Shown here: positions 34,567 through 48,727 of the stretch, one piece after another
Layout of the letters: each line of letters starts with the position of its first letter
Numbering within the stretch: the first letter of the stretch is position 1
Assembly: GCA_033675265.1 (NCBI GenBank)
Contig: JAUJYZ010001025.1
Location: 62,001 to 126,000 of the forward strand
Direction: 5' to 3'
Length of the DNA: 64,000 nucleotides
Origin: Actinostola sp. cb2023
Lineage: Eukaryota > Cnidaria > Anthozoa > Actiniaria > Actinostolidae
The notes under the pieces: generated by a model
Told to the model about the DNA's origin: nothing
Databases searched by the model: none
Seen by the model: only the letters and a program-made list of their open reading frames with translations
Position numbers and translations under genes: made by a program

Positions 34567-35890
34567 GTCAGTTCTTCGTTACAGACGTTACACTTCAGAC
34601 AAGATTTTGTAATTTATTTAAGTACAGTTTGATGGCCAAAGGGAGTTTTGATTTTTCTTTTGTCTAGATTTGTTAGGTAGGGGGGAGTGAAGTTGTATAG
34701 GTAATATATTATGTCAAGTCTCCCAAGTTGCTTATATACAGAGAGTTTAATACGTTACAGACGTTACAGTAAAATCACCCATACTTTCAGGTTATTGTAT
34801 TTTAACACAAATTTCTGTGAATTTAAAAACCTTTAAAACCATAATTGGTGATGGAGCTCTTGCTATATGTTTGAAGTTTATTATAAACAGTAAACTTTCC
34901 AGGATTATTCTATTCACTCTGAGCAATGAAGAAAAGTTTGGTGTTACAGACGTTACAGCTTTTGTTACAGACGTTACATGTATGTACGAAATATAGATCA
35001 TTTTATGCAATGAAACTTAAAGGTGCATAATATGAACACTAGAAAATGTATGTTTTATATTGTTGTTCAACTTGTCACAACATTGTAATGCTTAAGCTTA
35101 TTGAATATTAATTTTCCACCTTATAATTATTTAATATAAAGACACTGACAAGTGGCTATAATCAAACTATATTTTGAAGATCATATATCCTCTCAAGCTT
35201 CGTTTGTGGTAAAAACCCTTCCATGGTGGTTTGAAAAGTGTTCTGTTGATGAAATTACCAAGGTACCAAGGTTTAGGTGACTTTATGAAAACAGTGAAGA
35301 AAGCATGTACTTTTTACTACATGCAATATCATATCTGTGTAACGTCTGTAACACCAAAAATGTAACGTCTGTAACATGATTTCAGTAACTCTTTTAAAGA
35401 GCTGTACCTAATCTCTTGTCATATTTTTGTTTCCTATAACTTTTCAAAAGAGAACCAGGGAAACCACAATCAGAAGACTTGGGCTTGGCTTGCAATGTAA
35501 AAATAATCATATTTTTGTAGTCTGGCTATGTAACGTCTGTAACGAAATTCATACCCCCCAAATAATTGTTAATGCTTGAGGAGTCTTCCCAAGATTATGT
35601 ATTTTGAAAGACCATCACATATGTTTACCAACCTTACATACAACTCCTAGCTGTAGTTTTATTTGCACATGTTTATTTAAGAAAATTCAAATTGCTCTAA
35701 TTAAGGGCAAATTATAACCAAAAAATATCCATATGCTCTCACTGTGTTGATGTCCCCCCTGACTGTCAGACCAAGAAAATTTTATAAAATTCATAAACAT
35801 TGAACACTAAAGACTATGATTTGAAACAAATTCATTCAGTTTTACAAGTTCTGAGAAATGCATTTTTTCCTTCTCTCATGTGGAATTGCC
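34567..35890. mobile_element. 1.3-kb insert in the satellite carrying repeated GTTACAGACGTTAC sites
   Basis: Unique sequence splitting one satellite unit. GTTACAGACGTTAC occurs at 34578, 34754, 34943 and 34964 on the plus strand, and its reverse complement at 35339, 35362 and 35530. The sequence GTAT of the satellite is present at both junctions, which could be a 4-bp target duplication. The ends GGTCAGTTC and GAATTGCCC are weakly inverted. No transposase was recognised, so it is probably a non-autonomous DNA transposon with subterminal sites. Confidence 0.6.
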
Positions 35891-35891
35891 C

Positions 35892-38800
35892 GTATATATA
35901 ATATATATAGTATGCATATTACTCTGACATTATTTATATTGCATTCAGTCTATACATAGTTATTACTGGTGCACGTGTCATGTAGTATGTATATATAATA
36001 TATATAGTATGCATATTACTCTGACATTATTTATATTGCATTCAGTCTATACATAGTTATTACTGGTGCACATGTCATGTAGTATGTATATATAATATAT
36101 ATAGTATGCATATTACTCTGACATTATTTATATTGCATTCAGTCTATACATAGTTATTACTGGTGCACATGTCATGTAGTATGTATATATAATATATATA
36201 GTATGCATATTACTCTGACATTATTTATATTGCATTCAGTCTATACATAGTTATTATTACTGGTGCACGTGTCATGTAGTATGTATATATAATATATATA
36301 GTATGCATATTACTCTGACATTATTTATATTGCATTCAGTCTATACATAGTTATTACTGGTGCACATGTCATGTAGTATGTATATATAATATATATAGTA
36401 TGCATATTACTCTGACATTATTTATATTGCATTCAGTCTATACATAGTTATTACTGGTGCACATGTCATGTAGTATGTATATATAATATATATAGTATGC
36501 ATATTACTCTGACATTATTTATATTGCATTCAGTCTATACATAGTTATTACTGGTGCACATGTCATGTAGTATGTATATATAATATATATAGTATGCATA
36601 TTACTCTGACATTATTTATATTGCATTCAGTCTATACATAGTTATTACTGGTGCACATGTCATGTAGTATGTATATATAATATATATAGTATGCATATTA
36701 CTCTGACATTATTTATATTGCATTCAGTCTATACATAGTTATTACTGGTGCACATGTCATGTAGTATGTATATATATAATATATATAGTATGCATATTAC
36801 TCTGACATTATTTATATTGCATTCAGTCTATACATAGTTATTACTGGTGCACATGTCATGTAGTATGTATATATAATATATATAGTATGCATATTACTCT
36901 GACATTATTTATATTGCATTCAGTCTATACATAGTTATTACTGGTGCACATGTCATGTATTATGTATATATAATATATATAGTATGCATATTACTCTGAC
37001 ATTATTTATATTGCATTCAGTCTATACATAGTTATTACTGGTGCACATGTCATGTAGTATGTATATATAATATATATAGTATGCATATTACTCTGACATT
37101 ATTTATATTGCATTCAGTCTATACATAGTTATTACTGGTGCACATGTCATGTATTATGTATATATAATATATATAGTATGCATATTACTCTGACATTATT
37201 TATATTGCATTCAGTCTATACATAGTTATTACTGGTGCACATGTCATGTAGTATGTATATATAATATATATAGTATGCATATTACTCTGACATTATTTAT
37301 ATTGCATTCAGTCTATACATAGTTATTACTGGGTGCACATGTCATGTAGTATGTATATATAATATATATAGTATGCATATTACTCTGACATTATTTATAT
37401 TGCATTCAGTCTATACATAGTTATTACTGGTGCACATGTCATGTAGTATGTATATATATATATATAGTATGCATATTACTCTGACATTATTTATATTGCA
37501 TTCAGTCTATACATAGTTATTACTGGTGCACATGTCATGTAGTATGTATATATATATATATATAGTATGCATATTACTCTGACATTATTTATATTGCATT
37601 CAGTCTATACATAGTTATTACTGGTGCACATGTCATGTAGTATGTATATATAATATATATAGTATGCATATTACTCTGACATTATTTATATTGCATTCAG
37701 TCTATACATAGTTATTACTGGTGCACGTGTCATGTGTATGTATGTATATATAATATATATAGTATGCATATTACTCTGACATTATTTATATTGCATTCAG
37801 TCTATACATAGTTATTACTGGTGCACATGTCATGTAGTATATGTATATATAATATATATAGTATGCATATTACTCTGACATTATTTATATTGCATTCAGT
37901 CTATACATAGTTATTACTGGTGCACATGTCATGTAGTATGTATATATAATATATATAGTATGCATATTACTCTGACATTATTTATATTGCATTCAGTCTA
38001 TACATAGTTATTACTGGTGCACATGTCATGTAGTATGTATATATAATATATATAGTATGCATATTACTCTGACATTATTTATATTGCATTCAGTCTATAC
38101 ATAGTTATTACTGGTGCACATGTCATGTAGTATGTATATATAATATATATAGTATGCATATTACTCTGACATTATTTATATTGCATTCAGTCTATACATA
38201 GTTATTACTGGTGCACATGTCATGTAGTATGTATATATAATATATATAGTATGCATATTACTCTGACATTATTTATATTGCATTCAGTCTATACATAGTT
38301 ATTACTGGTGCACATGTCATGTAGTATGTATATATAATATATATAGTATGCATATTACTCTGACATTATTTATATTGCATTCAGTCTATACATAGTTTAC
38401 TGGTGCACATGTCATGTAGTATGTATATATAATATATATAGTATGCATATTACTCTGACATTATTTATATTGCATTCAGTCTATACATAGTTATTACTGG
38501 TGCACATGTCATGTAGTATGTATATATAATATATATAGTATGCATATTACTCTGACATTATTTATATTGCATTCAGTCTATACATAGTTATTACTGGTGC
38601 ACATGTCATGTATTATGTATATATAATATATATAGTATGCATATTACTCTGACATTATTTATATTGCATTCAGTCTATACATAGTTATTACTGGTGCACA
38701 TGTCATGTAGTATGTATATATAATATATATAGTATGCATATTACTCTGACATTATTTATATTGCATTCAGTCTATACATAGTTATTTACTGGTGCACATG

Positions 38801-40844
38801 TCATGTATTATGTATATATAATATATATAGTATGCATATTACTCTGACATTATTTATATTGCATTCAGTCTATACATAGTTATTACTGGTGCACGTGTCA
38901 TGTAGTATGTATATATAATATATATAGTATGCATATTACTCTGACATTATTTATATTGCATTCAGTCTATACATAGTTATTACTGGTGCACGTGTCATGT
39001 AGTATGTATATATAATATATATAGTATGCATATTACTCTGACATTATTTATATTGCATTCAGTCTATACATAGTTATTACTGGTGCACATGTCATGTAGT
39101 ATGTATATATAATATATATAGTATGCATATTACTCTGACATTATTTATATTGCATTCAGTCTATACATAGTTATTACTGGTGCACATGTCATGTATTATG
39201 TATATATAATATATATAGTATGCATATTACTCTGACATTATTTATATTGCATTCAGTCTATACATAGTTATTACTGGTGCACATGTCATGTAGTATGTAT
39301 ATATATATATATATAGTATGCATATTACTCTCTGACATTATTTATATTGCATTCAGTCTATACATAGTTATTACTGGTGCACATGTCATGTAGTATGTAT
39401 ATATAATATATATAGTATGCATATTACTCTGACATTATTTATATTGCATTCAGTCTATACATAGTTATTACTGGTGCACATGTCATGTAGTATGTATATA
39501 TAATATATATAGTATGCATATTACTCTGACATTATTTATATTGCATTCAGTCTATACATAGTTATTACTGGTGCACGTGTCATGTAGTATGTATATATAA
39601 TATATATAGTATGCATATTACTCTGACATTATTTATATTGCATTCAGTCTATACATAGTTATTACTGGTGCACATGTCATGTAGTATGTATATATAATAT
39701 ATATAGTATGCATATTACTCTGACATTATTTATATTGCATTCAGTCTATACATAGTTATTACTGGTGCACGTGTCATGTAGTATGTATATATAATATATA
39801 TAGTATGCATATTACTCTGACATTATTTATATTGCATTCAGTCTATACATAGTTATTACTGGTGCACATGTCATGTAGTATGTATATATAATATATATAG
39901 TATGCATATTACTCTGACATTATTTATATTGCATTCAGTCTATACATAGTTATTACTGGTGCACATGTCATGTAGTATGTATATATAATATATATAGTAT
40001 GCATATTACTCTGACATTATTTATATTGCATTCAGTCTATACATAGTTATTACTGGTGCACATGTCATGTAGTATGTATATATAATATATATAGTATGCA
40101 TATTACTCTGACATTATTTATATTGCATTCAGTCTATACATAGTTATTACTGGTGCACGTGTCATGTATTATGTATATATAATATATATAGTATGCATAT
40201 TACTCTGACATTATTTATATTGCATTCAGTCTATACATAGTTATTACTGGTGCACATGTCATGTAGTATGTATATATAATATATATAGTATGCATATTAC
40301 TCTGACATTATTTATATTGCATTCAGTCTATACATAGTTATTATACTGGTGCACATGTCATGTATTATGTATATATAATATATATAGTATGCATATTACT
40401 CTGACATTATTTATATTGCATTCAGTCTATACATAGTTATTACTGGTGCACGTGTCATGTAGTATGTATATATAATATATATAGTATGCATATTACTCTG
40501 ACATTATTTATATTGCATTCAGTCTATACATAGTTATTACTGGTGCACGTGTCATGTATTATGTATATATAATATATATAGTATGCATATTACTCTGACA
40601 TTATTTATATTGCATTCAGTCTATACATAGTTATTACTGGTGCACATGTCATGTATTATGTATATATAATATATATAGTATGCATATTACTCTGACATTA
40701 TTTATATTGCATTCAGTCTATACATAGTTATTACTGGTGCACGTGTCATGTAGTATGTATATATAATATATATAGTATGCATATTACTCTGACATTATTT
40801 ATATTGCATTCAGTCTATACATAGTTATTACTGGTGCACATGTC

Positions 40845-40875
<31 letters not shown>

Positions 40876-43800
40876 GTATGCATATTACTCTGACATTATT
40901 TATATTGCATTCAGTCTATACATAGTTATTACTGGTGCACATGTCATGTAGTATGTATATATAATATATATAGTATGCATATTACTCTGACATTATTTAT
41001 ATTGCATTCAGTCTATACATAGTTATTACTGGTGCACGTGTCATGTATGTATGTATATATAATATATATAGTATGCATATTACTCTGACATTATTTATAT
41101 TGCATTCAGTCTATACATAGTTATTACTGGTGCACATGTCATGTATTATGTATATATAATATATATAGTATGCATATTACTCTGACATTATTTATATTGC
41201 ATTCAGTCTATACATAGTTATTACTGGTGCACATGTCATGTAGTATGTATATATAATATATATAGTATGCATATTACTCTGACATTATTTATATTGCATT
41301 CAGTCTATACATAGTTATTATACTGGTGCACATGTCATGTATTATGTATATATAATATATATAGTATGCATATTACTCTGACATTATTTATATTGCATTC
41401 AGTCTATACATAGTTATTACTGGTGCACGTGTCATGTAGTATGTATATATAATATATATAGTATGCATATTACTCTGACATTATTTATATTGCATTCAGT
41501 CTATACATAGTTATTACTGGTGCACGTGTCATGTATTATGTATATATAATATATATAGTATGCATATTACTCTGACATTATTTATATTGCATTCAGTCTA
41601 TACATAGTTATTACTGGTGCACATGTCATGTATTATGTATATATAATATATATAGTATGCATATTACTCTGACATTATTTATATTGCATTCAGTCTATAC
41701 ATAGTTATTACTGGTGCACACGTGTCATGTAGTATGTATATATAATATATATAGTATGCATATTACTCTGACATTATTTATATTGCATTCAGTCTATACA
41801 TAGTTATTACTGGTGCACATGTCACGTATTATGTATATATAATATATATAGTATGCATATTACTCTGACATTATTTATATTGCATTCAGTCTATACATAG
41901 TTATTACTGGTGCACATGTCATGTATTATGTATATATAATATATATAGTATGCATATTACTCTGACATTATTTATATTGCATTCAGTCTATACATAGTTA
42001 TTACTGGTGCACATGTCATGTAGTATGTATATATAATTATATATAGTATGCATATTACTCTGACATTATTTATATTGCATTCAGTCTATACATAGTTATT
42101 ACTGATGCACATGTCATGTAGTATGTATATATAATATATATAGTATGCATATTACTCTGACATTATTTATATTGCATTCAGTCTATACATAGTTATTACT
42201 GGTGCACATGTCATGTATTATGTATATATAATATATATAGTATGCATATTACTCTGACATTATTTATATTGCATTCAGTCTATACATAGTTATTACTGGT
42301 GCACATGTCATGTATTATGTATATATATATATATATAGTATGCATATTACTCTGACATTATTTATATTGCATTCAGTCTATACATAGTTATTACTGGTGC
42401 ACATGTCATGTATTATGTATATATAATATATATAGTATGCATATTACTCTGACATTATTTATATTGCATTCAGTCTATACATAGTTATTACTGGTGCACG
42501 TGTCATGTAGTATGTATATATAATATATATAGTATGCATATTACTCTGACATTATTTATATTGCATTCAGTCTATACATAGTTATTACTGGTGCACATGT
42601 CATGTATTATGTATATATAATATATATAGTATGCATATTACTCTGACATTATTTATATTGCATTCAGTCTATACATAGTTATTACTGGTGCACATGTCAT
42701 GTATTATGTATATATAATATATATAGTATGCATATTACTCTGACATTATTTATATTGCATTCAGTCTATACATAGTTATTACTGGTGCACGTGTCATGTA
42801 GTATGTATATATAATATATATAGTATGCATATTACTCTGACATTATTTATATTGCATTCAGTCTATACATAGTTATTACTGGTGCACATGTCATGTAGTA
42901 TGTATATATATAATATATATAGTATGCATATTACTCTGACATTATTTATATTGCATTCAGTCTATACATAGTTATTACTGGTGCACATGTCATGTAGTAT
43001 GTATATATAATATATATAGTATGCATATTACTCTGACATTATTTATATTGCATTCAGTCTATACATAGTTATTACTGGTGCACGTGTCATGTATTATGTA
43101 TATATAATATATATAGTATGCATATTACTCTGACATTATTTATATTGCATTCAGTCTATACATAGTTATTACTGGTGCACATGTCATGTATTATGTATAT
43201 ATAATATATATAGTATGCATATTACTCTGACATTATTTATATTGCATTCAGTCTATACATAGTTATTACTGGTGCACATGTCATGTAGTATGTATATATA
43301 ATATATATAGTATGCATATTTACTCTGACATTATTTATATTGCATTCAGTCTATACATAGTTATTACTGGTGCACATGTCATGTAGTATGTATATATAAT
43401 ATATATAGTATGCATATTACTCTGACATTATTTATATTGCATTCAGTCTATACATAGTTATTACTGGTGCACGTGTCATGTATTATGTATATATAATATA
43501 TATAGTATGCATATTACTCTGACATTATTTATATTGCATTCAGTCTATACATAGTTATTACTGGTGCACGTGTCATGTAGTATGTATATATATAATATAT
43601 ATAGTATGCATATTACTCTGACATTATTTATATTGCATTCAGTCTATACATAGTTATTACTGGTGCACATGTCATGTATTATGTATATATAATATATATA
43701 GTATGCATATTACTCTGACATTATTTATATTGCATTCAGTCTATACATAGTTATTACTGGTGCACGTGTCATGTATTATGTATATATAATATATATAGTA

Positions 43801-44632
43801 TGCATATTACTCTGACATTATTTATATTGCATTCAGTCTATACATAGTTATTACTGGTGCACATGTCATGTAGTATGTATATATAATATATATAGTATGC
43901 ATATTACTCTGACATTATTTATATTGCATTCAGTCTATACATAGTTATTACTGGTGCACATGTCATGTAGTATGTATATATAATATATATAGTATGCATA
44001 TTACTCTGACATTATTTATATTGCATTCAGTCTATACATAGTTATTACTGGTGCACGTGTCATGTAGTATGTATATATAATATATATAGTATGCATATTA
44101 CTCTGACATTATTTATATTGCATTCAGTCTATACATAGTTATTACTGGTGCACGTGTCATGTATTATGTATATATAATATATATAGTATGCATATTACTC
44201 TGACATTATTTATATTGCATTCAGTCTATACATAGTTATTACTGGTGCACGTGTCATGTAGTATGTATATATAATATATATAGTATGCATATTACTCTGA
44301 CATTATTTATATTGCATTCAGTCTATACATAGTTATTACTGGTGCACGTGTCATGTATTATGTATATATAATATATATAGTATGCATATTACTCTGACAT
44401 TATTTATATTGCATTCAGTCTATACATAGTTATTACTGGTGCACATGTCATGTAGTATGTATATATAATATATATAGTATGCATATTACTCTGACATTAT
44501 TTATATTGCATTCAGTCTATACATAGTTATTACTGGTGCACATGTCATGTAGTATGTATATATAATATATATAGTATGCATATTACTCTGATATTATTTA
44601 TATTGCATTCAGTCTATACATAGTTATTACTC
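35892..44632 (+). repeat. 97-bp satellite, array 2 (about 90 copies)
   Basis: Same unit, phase and orientation as array 1. CACGTG and CACATG versions are mixed, as are GTAGTATG and GTATTATG. Indels occur in the TA core (longest run near 40850-40875) and occasionally elsewhere (ATTATTACTGG at 36250, ACTCTCTGAC near 39330). Confidence 0.97.
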
Positions 44633-44848
44633 CCAGGTAGAAATCTTGTTAAGATCTTACAAGATCTTGTAAGATCTTATAAGATCTTATAAGATTGATC
44701 TAAGATGTTTTGTTGGGTTAAGATCTTAATAAGATCTTGTTAAGATTTTCTGATCTTAACAAGATCTTATAAAATACCTTAAAGGAATCTTAAGACATTA
44801 AGATCTTAATAAGATCTTGTTAAGATTTTCCAACCTTAACAAGATCTT

Positions 44849-45633
44849 CAGGGGCGGATCCAGGTTTTTTTTAAACAGGGGGTTGTGTTAGCTGAGCGGC
44901 GAAGCCGCGAAGTACTAGGGGGGTGTGGGGGCATGCCCCCCCAGAAATTTTTGAAATCTACAAGCTCTGAAATGCAATTTTAGAGATCTGGAGTTGTTTT
45001 ATTACAGTAACACAACAAAACTCAATGTTCAGTAAAATTGTGAGTTTATTGGACATCCAACAAAGATGCTTGGAATGAGTCTTCCTGGGTGAGCTTAGTG
45101 TGTAAAACTAAGTTTCGAAAAGCGAAGACATATAAAAAGCACCTTCAAGTTAGTAAACAATTTCAGTTCGTACGCATCAGCGCTGTGCACGTGTTCCACT
45201 TGTGACGTCACATCACGTGACTTTACGAAAACAACCCGAACATTCGAATCACTTTTTCGCGGATTTTTTCGAGTTAGAGATAACTTTTGGCAACATTTTC
45301 TCGATTTCAACAACAAGTACAGTCTTTAAATTTGTTTTGGGTGTTTTTCCGGATTTGTTAAATCATTTTCAAAAAAAAATCATATTTACGTGAGACCTTG
45401 CCTTGAACTTTTGCCGCTAAAAAAGGCAGGTTCTTTCAGTAGTTATCAGTCAAACCGCCCTCGAAGTTGAACGGTCGTGCAAATAGTATGAATTAATTAT
45501 ATTATTCTTACGAGGGAGAGAGCTGAAAGGCAAGAGGGACCTACGGACAGACATACTGACATATACAAGTATTTAAAAAATATCCATAGGGGGGGTTGCA
45601 ACCCCCAGAACCCTCCCCCTGGATCCGCCCCTG
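44849..45633. mobile_element. hAT-like non-autonomous transposon (785 bp)
   Basis: The termini CAGGGGCGGATCCAG and CTGGATCCGCCCCTG are perfect inverted repeats, flanked by ATCTT on both sides (44844-44848 and 45634-45638). The rejoined target AAGATCTTATAAAATACCTT exists uninterrupted at 44760, confirming insertion. CAGGG ends fit hAT. The interior has a GGGGGCATGCCCCCC palindrome and two small overlapping frames without a recognised domain. Confidence 0.85.
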
Positions 45634-46149
45634 ATCTTATAAAATACCTTAAAGGAATCTTAAGACATTAAGATCTTAACAAGATCTTATATAGATTCAA
45701 CAAATCATATAAGATCTTACATTAATATCTTAATAAGAATCTTATAGATGCTATCTTACATAATTCTTATTAAGATTTTATATTTGTCTTTATAAGATCT
45801 TAATCAATCTTACATATCAATATCTTAATAAGATCTTAATTAATCAATCTTACATATCAATATCTTAATAAGATCTTAATCAAACTTACATATCAATATC
45901 TTAATAAGATCTTAATCAATCTTACATATCAATATCTTAATAAGATCTTAATTAATCAATCTTACATATCAATATCTTAATAAGATCTTAATCAAACTTA
46001 CATATCAATATCTTAATAAGATCTTAATCAATCTTACATATCAATATCTTAATAAGTTCTTATGAAATTCTTACTAAGAATCTTATTAATTATAAGATAC
46101 ATGTATCTTACACAGTTTTCTTATTAAGATCTTGATTAAAATCTTACTA

Positions 46150-47630
46150 AGAATCATAGGGCATAATTACCCTTGCAAAATGGATTCCCAGAAACCTTGG
46201 AATTCCTAGGAATTCCAAATAATTCCAAGACATGCAAATTATGTTGAACTGAAAACCTTGGAATTGCTGGGAATTTTTGGGAATGCTCTAAAACCAACTG
46301 AGAATCCTTAGGAATTCTTAGGAATCACCCAATAATATTTCAAAGACTGTAAAGAAAACCCGCTACAAGTCTTCAAAATACCGTATTAAAATGGCCGGCA
46401 GTCAAAAAATATTTCATGGTTTTCAAGGAATTATCTTAGCTGATTGAATTCAAATCCTCCTTTAAAGTTTGTTATTTTTCAATTTGCAAAGTTTCCTTTA
46501 TAGACGCCTGACGAGACACAAAATTTCACAACAATTTTGTATGGCCGAGGGAGTCTAGTACCTAGCTCCATATTTGGAACATATCCCCTGCAGAGCTTCA
46601 CTCTGATTGGCTACTGACACGGTTTTGAATTCTTGTGAGCCGCCATTTTGAGTTTCGCTTGAGTAACGTTAACATAACGTGTAGTTGAAACTATTCAGTC
46701 AAATAATCACTCTTTTCTTCCACTAAATCCCTGGAGAACGACATGGAACAATTGGCATGTGTTGTAGAGTGTTATTTCTTGACAAATATGCAGTGAAATA
46801 CAAGAAATTGTGCTGAATTCACAAGGTAAGATTCGATATCACGAAGCCATTCAAATGTCAGCCAAACGGACTGATGTACAGTAGTTCAGATCAAAGTATT
46901 CTTAGATAATGAACAAACCAATATTGTTGAAATAGTTTGCTTAAAACAGAAAATATTAAGACTGCTTTTCTCTGATTACGAATACCGATTAAGTAGTATT
47001 TCGAAGAGATCAGAGAGGTTCAACAGCAATGTTTTTTAACTTTATAAATACTCACTGAAAGAGATTTGAACAGTGGTTTGTTTACTGTTTACCTGAATCA
47101 ATATTTGCTTACACACTAACACAGCTCAAGAAACTATAGAAGTATTCTTATTTCAGTTCTCTGCTTTCAGTTGTTACTGAATGTACTGTATGCACTGATC
47201 AATATTATGTTATTAAGCTTTCCTGTTATTTCCTTCCATACTAAAAATATTCTCTGTTTGATTATGATGATATGCTTTAATACTTTTATGTTCTTCTTCA
47301 ATAGAATGAAGCATAACAAATGCAATAAAATCATTATGGTGGTGGACAAATAGTCAAGAGGTCAACAAAAAGCTAAGAAAACTGACACCGGACTGACATC
47401 AGTCTGTACAAAATAATTCAAAGTGATTTGGATATTTATAGTATTGAATCCAAGTTAAAGGAATACCTTCTAATAATTTTACTGTTTTGTTTATGTCAAT
47501 CAACATTGTACATTACTGTCTTGAAGTTTTATCAAATAAACATCTTATTCATTTCAATATATTGAAATGTTCGTTTGCATTCAAGATTTACATGTATTGA
47601 GATTTTCATACTTGATCTTCATAATATCTT
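46150..47630 (+). other. Unique core of the AAGATCTT insert; possible spliced transcript
   Basis: Begins with degenerate AATTCC repeats (46190-46325). Then come a promoter-like stretch (CTGATTGGCTAC, GCCGCCATTTTGAG; 46600-46660), a donor-like CACAAG/GTAAGATT at about 46825, an acceptor-like CTGCTTTCAG at about 47170, and AATAAA at about 47536. There is no long reading frame (60 codons at most), so if transcribed it would be non-coding. These signals are individually weak. Confidence 0.3.
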
Positions 47631-48075
47631 GCACAATTTCAATACGATCTTTTAAATACAAGTGTGTATACGATCTTGTAAGATCTTGTTAAGAATGTTA
47701 TAAGATCTTGCCAGATCAGAGTAAGAATTTTATAAGATCTTACAAGATTATACTGAAGATCTTAATAAAAATGTTATAAGATATTGTAAGAGTTTATAAG
47801 AATCTTATAAGATCTTGCAAGATCAGAGTAAGAATTTTATAAGATCTTATAAGATTAGAACAAGATCTTATAGGATCTTATAAGAATCTTATAAGATCTT
47901 GCAAGATCAGAGTAAGAATTTTATAAGATCTTATAAGATTAGAACAAGATCTTACAAGATCTTATAAGAATCTTATAAGATCTTATAAGAATCTTGTAAG
48001 ATCTTATAAGATTCTTATAAAATAAGGTTTAAGATCTTAATAAGAATCTTATTAAGATCTTATTAAGAATCTTAA

Positions 48076-48727
48076 TAAATAATATATATAGTATGCATAT
48101 TACTCTGACATTATTTATATTGCATTCAGTCTATACATAGTTATTACTGGTGCACATGTCATGTAGTATGTATATATAATATATATAGTATGCATATTAC
48201 TCTGACATTATTTATATTGCATTCAGTCTATACATAGTTATTACTGGTGCACGTGTCATGTAGTATGTATATATAATATATATAGTATGCATATTACTCT
48301 GACATTATTTATATTGCATTCAGTCTATACATAGTTATTACTGGTGCACATGTCATGTAGTATGTATATATAATATATATAGTATGCATATTACTCTGAC
48401 ATTATTTATATTGCATTCAGTCTATACATAGTTATTACTGGTGCACGTGTCATGTAGTATGTATATATAATATATATAGTATGCATATTACTCTGACATT
48501 ATTTATATTGCATTCAGTCTATACATAGTTATTACTGGTGCACGTGTCATGTAGTATATGTATATATAATATATATAGTATGCATATTACTCTGACATTA
48601 TTTATATTGCATTCAGTCTATACATAGTTATTACTGGTGCACATGTCATGTAGTATGTATATATAATATATATAGTATGCATATTACTCTGACATTATTT
48701 ATATTGCATTCAGTCTATACATAGTTA
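48076..48727 (+). repeat. 97-bp satellite, array 3 (about 7 copies)
   Basis: Same unit and orientation, between the AAGATCTT insert and the first copy of the 1.3-kb insert. Confidence 0.97.

Larger units (their letters stand above)
44635..48075. mobile_element. 3.4-kb composite insert bounded by AAGATCTT-rich repeats
   Basis: The left flank (44640-44845 and 45634-46150) and right flank (47630-48075) are dense arrays of the palindrome AAGATCTT in forms such as TAAGATCTTATAAGATCTTA, with irregular spacing. The centre is unique sequence. A hAT-like element (44849-45633) is nested in the left flank. The mirrored flanks suggest one large element with simple palindromic ends, but because AAGATCTT is self-complementary, true terminal inverted repeats cannot be told from amplification. 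Confidence 0.55.

Noticed and set aside
45095..45393. Possible transposase fragments in the hAT-like element
   Set aside because: The two frames are short, on opposite strands, and show no hAT dimerisation or catalytic motif.
47167..47353. Two overlapping 60-codon frames on opposite strands
   Set aside because: AT-rich hydrophobic frames without good starts or domains; more likely part of a non-coding stretch.
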